A DNA stretch of 37,336 bases from an uncultured bacterium (GCA_948467735.1 CAOKFN010000047.1:1-37336), one strand, 5' to 3'. Shown: positions 1-7,759, numbered from the stretch's first letter. Translations and numbers: made by a program. Notes: generated by a model from the sequence alone, not told the origin.

Positions 1-116
1 ATACTGGGGTTACAGCGATTCATCGTCCATACTACTGCCAAAGACGGGATTATAAGCTAAATATTTATTTTGTCAATAAAACACATTTATAATATGTGAA
101 GAAAGGATGAGTAATT

Positions 117-443
117 ATGACTATTTCAGAACAGATAAAAGTATTATGTGTAAGATGTAATGTAAGTGAAACGGAATTGGCAGGGTGTTTGGATATTATG
201 AAAGCAGAAGATGTGAAAGAGTTCAGGCTTGGGAAATTATTTTGCGGACCGGAAGGACTTGCACTCGCTGCCATAACTGCTCAAATAGATGATCCGGAAT
301 ACAATATTAGTGCATCCGGAATTATGGTGCTTTGTAAGGCGTGTGATAGGTATTTGGATTTGCTGAATGGTCATGAGAAAAATTCGCTCATTTCAGATGA
401 GCGAATTATGAACGCAAAACGATTGCGCAAAGAAGTTAGATGA
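117..443 (+). CDS. Small hypothetical protein, element-associated
   Basis: The product is 108 residues. The start is supported by AAAGGATGAG a few bases upstream of ATG 117. About the first 25 residues (MTISEQIKVLCVRCNVSETEL) have the look of the opening of small XRE-type regulators found on Clostridia integrative elements, but the expected rest of the helix-turn-helix is not convincing. The remainder (four cysteines, leucine-rich segment around residues 75-85) is not recognised. A different frame overlapping its end (424-543) reads like plausible protein, so this gene may be frameshifted near position 425. A short inverted repeat, CACAT at 82-86 and ATGTG at 94-98, lies just upstream. Function is unknown. 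Confidence 0.5.
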   Translation: MTISEQIKVLCVRCNVSETELAGCLDIMKAEDVKEFRLGKLFCGPEGLALAAITAQIDDPEYNISASGIMVLCKACDRYLDLLNGHEKNSLISDERIMNAKRLRKEVR

Positions 444-543
444 TTTTCTTAAATGTGTGGAGGAGATAGATGCTCAGTATCAGCAGTCTGCCTTTGCCGA
501 ATGTTGTGCTGTATTGGGTAAACATATGCAAAGACAAATATAA
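424..543 (+). pseudogene. Out-of-frame continuation of the upstream small gene
   Basis: In the frame ending at the TAA at 541-543, codons from about 424 read as a charged, helix-like peptide containing KKLDDFLKCVEEIDAQYQQ. This resembles a normal protein C-terminus more than random translation. It overlaps the end of the 117-443 frame, which closes with KRLRKEVR. A single frameshift near 425 would join the two into a protein of about 140 residues. A competing frame at 470-634 has its own GGAGG site and ATG but encodes a less protein-like, Cys- and Trp-rich peptide. The case for a broken gene is moderate. Confidence 0.35.
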
Positions 544-806
544 ATTGGCTGCACACTGTGTAGCTAATTATGGTACGCTGCAAATATCTGTTCACAAGAT
601 ATGCATGGGTACAATTTGGATACACCAGCTTTGAAACCATATAAACAAGCGATAAAGCCGTATCAAAATAATGCGGTTTTGAAAGGAAAACCAATCTAAA
701 ATATCTCCTGCTAACAACAGGAAAAAGAGAAAGAAGAAAAGAAAACAGCTAAAAAACAGAAATAAGCATAAGAAGACCTTGCCGATATTCAGTTACATAT
801 CTGAAC

Positions 807-865
807 CCGCACTGTCGTGCGGTTGTCACGGCATTCGTCAAATGGAAATGCAAGCATTCCCATTT
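807..865. repeat. Two adjacent hairpins in the element remnant
   Basis: CCGCAC (807-812) and GTGCGG (817-822) form a perfect 6-bp stem with loop TGTC. Just downstream, 840-851 and 854-865 are complementary over 12 positions with one mismatch and a very short loop. Neither is followed by a T-run, so they do not look like simple terminators. Such structures occur at transfer origins and element ends. The role here is unknown. Confidence 0.5.
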
Positions 866-965
866 TCCTCATTGCTCGCGCAAATCAGCAAGGTTTTTCA
901 TATGCCTTTTGATGTAATTATTTAATGCGTGATATGAAAAATGTTGCCAAATCGTTTCCAGAGTC

Positions 966-981
966 TAAACAAATTTGTTTA
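966..981. repeat. Perfect 16-bp palindrome near the guaA stop
   Basis: TAAACAAATTTGTTTA is its own reverse complement and lies 38 bases beyond the guaA stop codon. It is a candidate recombinase/excisionase or regulator site at the element end. It has no flanking T-run on the guaA-sense strand that would make it a clear terminator. Confidence 0.55.
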
Positions 982-1018
982 AAATCCGCATAAATACTCG
1001 TTTTTTAATCCCATCCCC

Positions 1019-2311
1019 TCACTCAAATTCAATGGTCGCCGGCGGCTTCGGGCTCATGTCATAGCACACTCTGTTCACATGCTCCACCTCTGCCAATATC
1101 CGGTTCGTTATCTTCTCCAGCACTTCCCAATCCACCTTCTCAACGGAAGCCGTCATCGCGTCCACCGTATTGATTGCGCGAATAATTACCATGTACTCAA
1201 ACACCCGGGCGTTGTTCTTCATTCCTACCGATTTGAAATCCGGCACTACTGTAAAATACTGCCACACCTTTTTGTCCAGTCCTGCCTTCGCGAATTCTTC
1301 CCTGAGAATCGCGTCGGACTCTCTGACCGCCTCCAGCCTGTCCCTTGTGATTGCGCCAAGGCACCTGACTCCAAGCCCCGGCCCCGGAAACGGCTGGCGG
1401 TACACCATGTCGCGAGGCAGTCCCAGCTCCACGCCGCAGGCGCGCACTTCGTCTTTGAACAGCTGTTTCAAGGGTTCCACTAATTCAAATTTCAGATCCT
1501 CGGGAAGTCCTCCCACATTATGATGGGATTTCACCATTTTCGCCGTCTTGGTGCCGCTCTCAATGATATCCGGATAAATGGTTCCCTGCCCTAAGAAATC
1601 GATTCCCTCCAGCTTCCCCGCCTCCTCTTCAAAGACACGGATAAATTCCCCTCCGATGATTTTGCGCTTCTGCTCCGGGTCTGACACATTGGCAAGCTTG
1701 TCAAGGAAACGCTCTGACGCGTCCACATAAATCAAATTGGCGTGAAGCTCGTCCCGGAATACCTTTATGACGCTCTCGGACTCGTTTTTACGCATCAGGC
1801 CGTGATTGACATGTACGCATACCAGCTGCTGTCCCACCGCCTTGATCAGCATGGCGGCAACCACGGAAGAGTCCACCCCGCCGGACAGCGCCAGCAGTAC
1901 TTTCTTATCTCCCACCTGCTGACGAATCAGTTCAATCTGATCCTCAATGAAATTCTTCATGTTCCAGTTGGCTTCCGCCCTGCAGTCGTCGAACAGGAAT
2001 TTCTTCAAAGTCTCCCCGTCCGGAAGCTCCTGTAAGCGGACGCCGCATTTTGACTGTGGATAATCCACGGAAATCATGGGAATTCCCAGCGTATAAAGCT
2101 CCTCCCCAACCTCCACGGCCTGTCCGTCAACCACGCGGTTTTCGCCGCCGTTTAAAATGATACCCTTCACATTGGGAAGGGCTTTCAGCTCCTGCGCGGT
2201 CAAATCATGGGGATGTATCTCGCTGTATACCCCCAGCGCGCGGATTTCCCGGGCAAGAACCGTATTCTGCGTACTGCCCAAATCCAAAATGACAATCAAA
2301 TCCTGTTTCAT
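1019..2311 (-). CDS. guaA: GMP synthase with truncated amidotransferase domain
   Basis: GuaA converts XMP to GMP in purine synthesis, using ATP and ammonia normally released from glutamine by an N-terminal class I amidotransferase domain. The synthetase half is complete: P-loop SGGVDSS at residues 143-149, the dimerisation segment RQPFPGPGLG near 305-314, and the C-terminus SPKPPATIEFE. The protein is only 430 residues against about 510-525 usually. The amidotransferase part stops near residue 110: where family members have GICYGMQ, this protein has SVDYPQSK (Asp for the nucleophilic Cys), then jumps to the end of the domain (FLFDDC). The catalytic His/Glu segment is absent. It probably uses free ammonia. 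AAAGGAGAG precedes the ATG. No hairpin terminator is seen directly after the stop, which abuts element DNA. Confidence 0.93.
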   Translation of the reverse strand: MKQDLIVILDLGSTQNTVLAREIRALGVYSEIHPHDLTAQELKALPNVKGIILNGGENRVVDGQAVEVGEELYTLGIPMISVDYPQSKCGVRLQELPDGETLKKFLFDDCRAEANWNMKNFIEDQIELIRQQVGDKKVLLALSGGVDSSVVAAMLIKAVGQQLVCVHVNHGLMRKNESESVIKVFRDELHANLIYVDASERFLDKLANVSDPEQKRKIIGGEFIRVFEEEAGKLEGIDFLGQGTIYPDIIESGTKTAKMVKSHHNVGGLPEDLKFELVEPLKQLFKDEVRACGVELGLPRDMVYRQPFPGPGLGVRCLGAITRDRLEAVRESDAILREEFAKAGLDKKVWQYFTVVPDFKSVGMKNNARVFEYMVIIRAINTVDAMTASVEKVDWEVLEKITNRILAEVEHVNRVCYDMSPKPPATIEFE

Positions 2312-2613
2312 GGGGACACTCTCCTTTTCTCTGTTATGGTATGTTCTTCACTCAGCCGACAGCCTCTCGGCAGACGTCGGGGCGCCAATCTTGCGGCGCT
2401 GCCTGTAGAATGTGTCTTATGGACACATTGATATTTCCTTTAGGAAAATAGGCCCTTCGCCCCATTCGCCAAAAATACCTATAAGCATGTATGCCTGCGC
2501 ATTGCTCAACAAGCAGTGTATGCCTGCGGGAATCAAATGTCTCGGGGCATCCGTTGGACGAAAGCCCGCGCCTGCGCTTGTCTTGCCGCCCGCTGAAATC
2601 AATCTGCTGCCAT
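2312..2613 (-). ncRNA. Long structured guaA leader RNA (candidate)
   Basis: From the predicted start near 2613 to the guaA start codon there are about 300 untranslated nucleotides, far more than neighbouring genes have. Read on the minus strand, the leader contains a 12-base direct repeat (plus-strand TGTATGCCTGCG at 2488-2499 and 2517-2528), a perfect 8-bp hairpin (2409-2416 with 2422-2429, loop 5), a short hairpin (2434-2438 with 2443-2447), and a GC-rich GGCGCC/GGCGCT hairpin near 2380-2400. It does not match the conserved core of the purine, ykkC (PRPP/ppGpp) or T-box families as I know them. Open frames here on both strands have no convincing ribosome site. It could be a regulatory leader or an independent small RNA. 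Confidence 0.45.
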
Positions 2614-2619
2614 GGCCAC

Positions 2620-2648
2620 ATTATACTAATTTCTGTAGAAAAAATCAA
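2620..2648 (-). promoter_or_regulatory. Promoter for guaA
   Basis: On the minus strand, TTGATT (2648-2643) and a consensus TATAAT (2625-2620) are separated by exactly 17 bases. This is a good SigA-type promoter and places the transcript start near 2613. Confidence 0.7.
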
Positions 2649-2815
2649 TTCTTATATCAATTTGAGTTTCCCTGTTTTTGAAACTTGCTCCTCTGAAACC
2701 CGCATAAAATCTGTATTTTCCATAAAAGGAGCAGTCACAACTGACAATTTTCCATCCGTTTCGTATTCATAAGGCTTTGCAGGAAGCGGACAAAAAACGC
2801 GGAAACTCAAATAAT

Positions 2816-2865
2816 ATCAAATTTGATTACCGGACTTAAAATGGCCAAAAAGAGGAAATCAAATT
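2816..2865. repeat. Three copies of ATCAAATT/AATTTGAT
   Basis: ATCAAATTTGAT (2816-2827) is a perfect 12-bp palindrome. A third copy of the half-site, ATCAAATT, lies at 2858-2865 and overlaps the GH3 stop codon. The outer copies can pair around a 30-base loop. It may be a weak terminator for the GH3 gene or a regulator site. The rest of 2649-2815 shows nothing further. Confidence 0.4.
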
Positions 2866-4948
2866 ATAATAGAATGCGGATATCTTCCACGGACGCTCCG
2901 ATTCCCACCTGATATCCTTCCAAACTGCCCTCTCCCTCAATGGATACCATGCGGCTCTCTCCCGGCTGTAGAAATACCTTTTCAAATCCAATCAGCTCCT
3001 TTGCGGGCTTTTTCTTTTGAGCAGGCTCCGAGTCCCTATCAGGGCGGATTCGATAGAGCTGAACCACCTCCGCCCCCTGCCTTTCTCCGGTATTGGCAAT
3101 CCTGCATTGTGCCTTCCATCGGCCATTCTGCTTCTCTATCCTGCCATCGGCATAGGCAAAGGAGGTATATGACAAGCCGAATCCGAACGGGAACTCCGGC
3201 TTTACGCCAAAAGTTTCATTAAAACGATATCCCACAAAAACACCTTCTTTGTAAAATACTTTCTTCCCCTGTGCAAATTCTCCCACGCAATGGGCCGGGC
3301 AATCCGTATGGGTCTTGTAAAAGGTTTCGGGCAGTCTGCCGGAGGGATTGACTCTGCCGAAAAGGGTTTCCGCCAGAGCGCTTCCCGTCTCCATTCCCCC
3401 ATAATAGCTCCACAAAACAGCCTTAGCCCGGTGAATCCAGCGGCCCATCTCCACAGGGCTGCCTCCAATCAAAACCACCACCGTATCCGGCCTGATTTCC
3501 AGCAGTTTTTGCAGCAGCCGATCCTGCCCGTAAGGAAGCTTCATATCCCTGCGGTCGCCGCCCTCTTTATCCTGTTCATGGTTTAGTCCGCCTATAAAAA
3601 TAACCGCATCATATTGGGACGCCGCCGACTGCCAGTTCCATTCTCCATCAGCCTGCGCTTTCCGGCCGCATTCCACTTCTGCCTCCCGCTCCCGGCTGCA
3701 TTCCTCTTCTGCCTCCCGCTCCCGGTCATATTCCCCGTCTGCTTCCGTCTCCTGCACATCATAACCTCGGATAAAATCCACCTGCACATTGCCTCCCAGC
3801 AGTATTTTTATGCCCATCAGCGGCGAGATTTCATACAATGCCTTAATTTCCGCGCTGCCGCCCCCATTGGCATGAAGGCGCTCCGCGTTATCCCCTATGA
3901 CAAGGAGCTTCTTGATCCGTTCTTGGGACAAGGGCAGAAGGTTTTCTTCATTTTTCAACAGCACTATGGATTCTCTTGCAATGTCCAACGCCTTTTCGCG
4001 ATGCCCCGGCGTGTTATATTTTCCCGTCTTCCGCTTTCCGTCCAGCATATGCAGACGCATCATCAGCATCAAAATATGACATACCTTCTCGTCTATCCTG
4101 CGCTCCTCCACCAAGCCCTTCTCCACCGCTTCCTTCAAAGGAGCCGCCATATAATATTTGTCAAAATCGCCCGTTACCGACATTTCAATATCCAGCGCGG
4201 AATTTCCGGCCAGACAGGTATCATGCACCCCGCCCCAGTCGGAGATTACCACACCGTCATAGCCCCACTCCTGCCTGAGAATCCCCTCCAGCAGAAACCC
4301 GCTATGACAGCAGTGCTCCCCATACAGCCGATTGTAAGCCCCCATGACCGTCAACGCGTTTCCCTTTTTCACACAGGCATAAAAAGCCGGAAGATATATT
4401 TCCCTCAGCGCTTCCTCCTCTACTCCCACATCCACTTGAAGCCGATCCGTCTCCTGATTGTTACACGCAAAATGCTTCACACATGCCGCCGCGTCCCATT
4501 CTTGGATGCCGCGCACCACGGACGACGCCATCTCTCCCGTCAAAAACGGGTCTTCGCTGAAATACTCAAAATTCCTGCCGCAGAGCGGGCTTCTCTTGAT
4601 ATTAATTCCCGGCGCCAGAATGACGTCCTTGCCCCGTCCCCTTGCCTCTTCCCCCAAAACGCTGCCCATATGAAACGCCAGCTCTCTGTTCCACGAAGCC
4701 GCCAGCGCGCTGCTGCAGGGCAGATATGTCACATAATCATCCGAATTTCCCACGGCCTTCCAGCTGTCTCGCTGAAATTCCTGCCTCACCCCCATGGGCC
4801 CGTCGGACATTTTCAGCGGAGGAATTCCCAGCCGCTCCACCCCCTTGGTCTCAAATAACCCGGCGCCGTGTATCATGCCGATTTTTTCTTCCAACGTCAG
4901 CTTCGCGGTCAGTGCCTCCGCGGCCTCTCTTAAACTGTCCTCTTCCAT
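2864..4948 (-). CDS. GH3 family beta-glucosidase
   Basis: This enzyme removes terminal beta-linked glucose (or a related sugar) from oligosaccharides by a retaining mechanism. The N-terminal GH3 barrel carries KHFACNNQET and the nucleophile motif VISDWG (Asp 237 counted from the chosen start). The alpha/beta sandwich domain follows, then a fibronectin-III-like C-terminal domain. I chose ATG 4948 because GGGAGG lies 7 bases upstream and the product begins at the usual family position. A longer frame to 5053 only adds tandem-repeat peptide without a ribosome site. No signal peptide, so it is probably cytoplasmic and acts on imported oligosaccharides. A 39-residue Glu/Arg-rich repeat linker at residues 399-437 is unusual. 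It lies downstream of GH31 on the same strand. The exact substrate is unknown. Confidence 0.92.
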   Translation of the reverse strand: MEEDSLREAAEALTAKLTLEEKIGMIHGAGLFETKGVERLGIPPLKMSDGPMGVRQEFQRDSWKAVGNSDDYVTYLPCSSALAASWNRELAFHMGSVLGEEARGRGKDVILAPGINIKRSPLCGRNFEYFSEDPFLTGEMASSVVRGIQEWDAAACVKHFACNNQETDRLQVDVGVEEEALREIYLPAFYACVKKGNALTVMGAYNRLYGEHCCHSGFLLEGILRQEWGYDGVVISDWGGVHDTCLAGNSALDIEMSVTGDFDKYYMAAPLKEAVEKGLVEERRIDEKVCHILMLMMRLHMLDGKRKTGKYNTPGHREKALDIARESIVLLKNEENLLPLSQERIKKLLVIGDNAERLHANGGGSAEIKALYEISPLMGIKILLGGNVQVDFIRGYDVQETEADGEYDREREAEEECSREREAEVECGRKAQADGEWNWQSAASQYDAVIFIGGLNHEQDKEGGDRRDMKLPYGQDRLLQKLLEIRPDTVVVLIGGSPVEMGRWIHRAKAVLWSYYGGMETGSALAETLFGRVNPSGRLPETFYKTHTDCPAHCVGEFAQGKKVFYKEGVFVGYRFNETFGVKPEFPFGFGLSYTSFAYADGRIEKQNGRWKAQCRIANTGERQGAEVVQLYRIRPDRDSEPAQKKKPAKELIGFEKVFLQPGESRMVSIEGEGSLEGYQVGIGASVEDIRILL
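3638..3754 (-). repeat. In-frame 30-bp tandem repeat in the GH3 gene
   Basis: Two near-identical 30-bp units, and a third more diverged one, encode copies related to YDREREAEEECSREREAEVE inside the sandwich domain. The repeat length is a multiple of three, so the frame is kept. The insert is highly charged and probably forms a surface loop or helix. Confidence 0.7.
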
Positions 4949-5010
4949 TGTTACGCCTCCCAGCCTGTCAATACTAAAACCCCCGGCTAAACCGGACGTT
5001 TCTTTCCATA

Positions 5011-5094
5011 TATCATTTCTGTTTTTCATCATGTCACTTCTGTTTTTCATCATGTCATTTCAATTTTTCATCATGTCATTTCTGTTTTTCAGCT
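5011..5094. repeat. Four 21-bp tandem units upstream of GH3
   Basis: Units at 5011-5031, 5032-5052, 5053-5073 and 5074-5094 are near-identical (core GTTTTTCATCATGTCATTTC). On the minus strand each unit reads like MMKNRND; the unit at 5053-5073 carries an in-frame TGA. They lie in the 312-base interval between GH31 and GH3 and supply several ATGATG pairs without a ribosome site. The rest of the interval, 5095-5260, shows nothing recognisable. Confidence 0.75.
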
Positions 5095-5260
5095 CATCCT
5101 CAGAAGCCTTTGTATGTTTCTATTATGCCTCAGACAATAGCGCAATACATTGACAGAATCCCCCATGCGCAGTCTCCGCTCTGGGAAACCGCCGCTTTTC
5201 TTAGCCAGTACACGGAGAAGGTACATCTGCTCCTCTTTATGAGTTTAGAATATACTCCCT

Positions 5261-7759
5261 TTATGAGCTTAGAAATTCTCTGCACATTTCTTCCGACTTC
5301 AATATCACTATTGTATCATTTCCTTCATACGTTACAAGTCCTTCTTCATTTCCGGATAATCCGCTTTCCGCATTCTTGGCTAACCTGCATTCCTCAATCT
5401 CAGCTAATCTGCAGCCCACAAATCGCATCCGGCATCCGGCGGCGCCGGTCACATGGACAGTCACCGCATCTTTGTCTCTGCGGACGCACGCCCTCGCCGT
5501 CTGCCTGCCGTGCTGGTAAACCACCGTTTCCGCCTGACTCTTTAAGCCGTACACCCGAAATTCCATATTTCCCCCAAAATCATAATCCGCGCGCTCATGG
5601 CGGATTCCCGTGGGGATGATACTGTTCTCCCGAACCCACAGCGGAATGGAAAGGTATCCGTGCCGCTCCTTTCTCCATACGCCTCCCTCCGCAGTCTCCC
5701 CGGTGAGGTAATTGGTCCAGCAGCCCTCCGGCAGATAATAACGGGCGATTCCCTCCTCATGAAAGACGGGAGCCGCCAGCAGTTTCTCTCCCAGCATATA
5801 CTGCTTATCCAGATAACGGCAGTTCATGTCCTCCTCAAATTCCAATACCATGCTGCGCATCATCGGTATCCCGCTTTGGGAGGTTTCCACCGCGCTGCTG
5901 TAGAGATAGGGCAGAAGCTCCAGCTTCAACATGGTAAAAAAGCGCACCACATCCACCGCCTCCTCATCATATAACCACGGGACTCGATAGGAAGTGCTGC
6001 CGTGAAGGCGGCTGTGGGTGGACAGCAGGCCGAAAGCCGCCCATCTCTTATATACATCCGGCGTGGATTTGCTCTCGAAGCCCCCGATATCATGGCTCCA
6101 GAAGCCAAATCCGCTGCTTGTCAGGGAGAGGCCGCCCCGAAGGCTCTCCTCCATGGATTCATAGTCGGACTGACAGTCCCCGCCCCAATGAACGGGAAAC
6201 TTCTGCCCTCCCGCCGCTGCCGACCGGGCAAAGAGAATCGCGTCTTCTTTTCCTTTTACCTGTTCCAGAACTTCGTAAACCGTTTTGTTATAAAGATACG
6301 CATAAAAATTATGCATCTTCAGCGGATCCGCCCCATTATGATATACCGCGTCCACGGGAATCCGTTCCCCGAAATCCGTCTTAAAGCAGTCCACGCCCAT
6401 TTCCAGCAGCTCTCTCAGCTTCCCCTGATACCATGCGGCCGCTTCCGGATTTGTGAAATCCACAATGGCCAGCCCCGGCTGCCACATATCCCACTGCCAG
6501 ACGTCCCCGTTCTCCCGTTTCAGGAAATATCCTTTCTCCATTCCTTCTTCAAACAGCGCGGACTCCTGACCAATGTAGGGGTTGATCCAGACGCAGACCT
6601 TAATCCCCTTTTCCCTGATTCTGCGAAGCATCCCCTTGGGATCCGGAAACACTCTCTCATCCCAAATAAAATCCGTCCAATGAAATTCCCTCATCCAAAA
6701 GCAGTCAAAATGAAACACGGAAAGAGGTATTCCCCTCTCAAGCATTCCGTCTATGAAGCCCGTCACCGTTTTCTCGTCATACGCCGTGGTAAAGGATGTG
6801 GACAGCCACAGCCCAAAGGTCCACTGGGCGGGAAGGGCGGGCCTGCCGGTCAGGCCGGTATAACGCATCAATACCTCTTTCATGGACGGCCCATTGATAA
6901 AGAAATAATCCAGCCTCTCCCCGGGTACGGAAAAGGCCGCCCTATGTACCTGTTCGGACCCGATCTCAAATTCTACTCTCTCCGTATGGTTTACAAATAC
7001 GCCGTACCCTCTGCCGGACAGGTAAAACGGAATATTTTTATAAGACTGCTCCGTGCTGGCGCCCCCGTCCTCATTCCAGATAACAACGCTCTGCCCGTTT
7101 TTCACAAAGGGGGTAAAGCGCTCCCCCAGCCCGTAGATTAACTCGTCCACGGAAAGCCCCAGCTGCTGGCACATATAAGCGTTCCCGCCCTTATCATAGG
7201 CTAGGCCCTTCCAGTCCTCCTTCACATAGCAGAGGTCTTTTCCCGCGCTTTTGGTCAGAAGCTCGCCGTCCCGCTCATAGCGCATGGCGCAGCTATCCTT
7301 ATCAATCACAAGGCTTAAACGGCCGCTTCTGATAATTAAATTCTTTTCTGTCTCCTCTGCTTCCAGCGCCCTCTCTTCCGCCCGGCCTGTTTCCGGCAAA
7401 ACCATCGGTTGCCGACCGTTTTCTTCCCGGCCCGCTTCCTCCAAAACCGCCACTTGACTCTCTTCTTCCCTCTGGCCCGCCTCCCCCGGATTTTCCAAAG
7501 GCAGATTTAATTCAAATTCAGGCCCCGAGTCCTTCACGCCCTTAAAATGCCATACCTGCACCCGAATCATCTCCGGCATCGGTGCCGTAATCCGGATTGT
7601 CAGGTTCACGCCGCCCAAGGTATCTCCCTTGTGCCTGATTTTCCCGGTCGGCGCACACAATACCGCCTCCGACCTTCCTCTCTTCACCTCATAGACCTGC
7701 GCCGGCGAGAAACTGGCATATCCTTCCTTTAACAGCCAGCAGCCATTATGAAATTTCAC
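5261..7759 (-). CDS. GH31 alpha-xylosidase/alpha-glucosidase, YicI-like
   Basis: The product matches the YicI group of GH31, retaining enzymes that remove alpha-xylose or alpha-glucose from oligosaccharide ends. The nucleophile is Asp 462 in KTDFGER and the acid/base is Asp 528 in HWGGDCQSDY. The 66-residue gap equals that of YicI (Asp416/Asp482). I chose GTG 7759 because the following FHNGCWLL aligns with the YicI N-terminus. GTG 7810 (849 residues) or 7804, near AGGGGGG, are alternatives. A 45-50 residue Glu-rich insert (DNA 7340-7489) fully explains the shift from YicI numbering. The C-terminus ends with imperfect repeats (CRLAEIEE/CRLAKNAE). No signal peptide. With GH3 downstream, it could process xyloglucan-type fragments. 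Confidence 0.92.
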   Translation of the reverse strand: MKFHNGCWLLKEGYASFSPAQVYEVKRGRSEAVLCAPTGKIRHKGDTLGGVNLTIRITAPMPEMIRVQVWHFKGVKDSGPEFELNLPLENPGEAGQREEESQVAVLEEAGREENGRQPMVLPETGRAEERALEAEETEKNLIIRSGRLSLVIDKDSCAMRYERDGELLTKSAGKDLCYVKEDWKGLAYDKGGNAYMCQQLGLSVDELIYGLGERFTPFVKNGQSVVIWNEDGGASTEQSYKNIPFYLSGRGYGVFVNHTERVEFEIGSEQVHRAAFSVPGERLDYFFINGPSMKEVLMRYTGLTGRPALPAQWTFGLWLSTSFTTAYDEKTVTGFIDGMLERGIPLSVFHFDCFWMREFHWTDFIWDERVFPDPKGMLRRIREKGIKVCVWINPYIGQESALFEEGMEKGYFLKRENGDVWQWDMWQPGLAIVDFTNPEAAAWYQGKLRELLEMGVDCFKTDFGERIPVDAVYHNGADPLKMHNFYAYLYNKTVYEVLEQVKGKEDAILFARSAAAGGQKFPVHWGGDCQSDYESMEESLRGGLSLTSSGFGFWSHDIGGFESKSTPDVYKRWAAFGLLSTHSRLHGSTSYRVPWLYDEEAVDVVRFFTMLKLELLPYLYSSAVETSQSGIPMMRSMVLEFEEDMNCRYLDKQYMLGEKLLAAPVFHEEGIARYYLPEGCWTNYLTGETAEGGVWRKERHGYLSIPLWVRENSIIPTGIRHERADYDFGGNMEFRVYGLKSQAETVVYQHGRQTARACVRRDKDAVTVHVTGAAGCRMRFVGCRLAEIEECRLAKNAESGLSGNEEGLVTYEGNDTIVILKSEEMCREFLSS

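Larger units (their letters stand above)
1..1018. mobile_element. Remnant or end of an integrative element abutting guaA
   Basis: This stretch is clearly richer in A and T than the rest of the window. It holds one small gene (117-443), an out-of-frame continuation (424-543), a 54-codon alternative frame (470-634, with GGAGG upstream), a 32-codon open stretch (601-699) and a lysine/glutamate-rich open stretch near 715-765. None forms an intact long gene. Two hairpins (807-822, 840-865) and a perfect palindrome (966-981) lie between these remnants and the guaA stop codon. Integrative elements of Firmicutes commonly insert at the guaA 3' end, so the position supports an element end. No integrase and no second copy of the guaA 3' sequence is visible in the window, so the boundaries are inferred. 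Confidence 0.5.

Noticed and set aside
41..58. LPKTG-like string in one frame at the left edge
   Set aside because: It is only a few residues before a stop, without the hydrophobic segment and charged tail of a sortase signal.
449..694. Minus-strand open frame of 81 codons in the element remnant
   Set aside because: No convincing ribosome site and a composition rich in Cys, Tyr and His; plus-strand fragments here look more protein-like.
2312..2613. Known riboswitch (purine or ykkC class) before guaA
   Set aside because: CCGAGAG occurs near 2365 on the minus strand, as in ykkC RNAs, but the rest of the conserved core is missing; no purine-riboswitch core was found on either strand.
2352..2648. 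Possible 98-residue minus-strand gene, and a 61-residue one at 2417-2602, upstream of guaA
   Set aside because: No ribosome site, overlap with a strong promoter and with hairpins, and open frames on both strands suggest a structured RNA leader rather than protein.
3614..4858. Long plus-strand open frame of 414 codons opposite the GH3 gene
   Set aside because: It is the antisense shadow of a clear GH3 coding region, has no ribosome site or recognisable motif, and its His/Arg/Pro-rich composition is typical of such shadows.
6002..7141. Plus-strand open frame of 379 codons opposite GH31
   Set aside because: It is antisense to a gene with conserved catalytic motifs and shows no protein family features.
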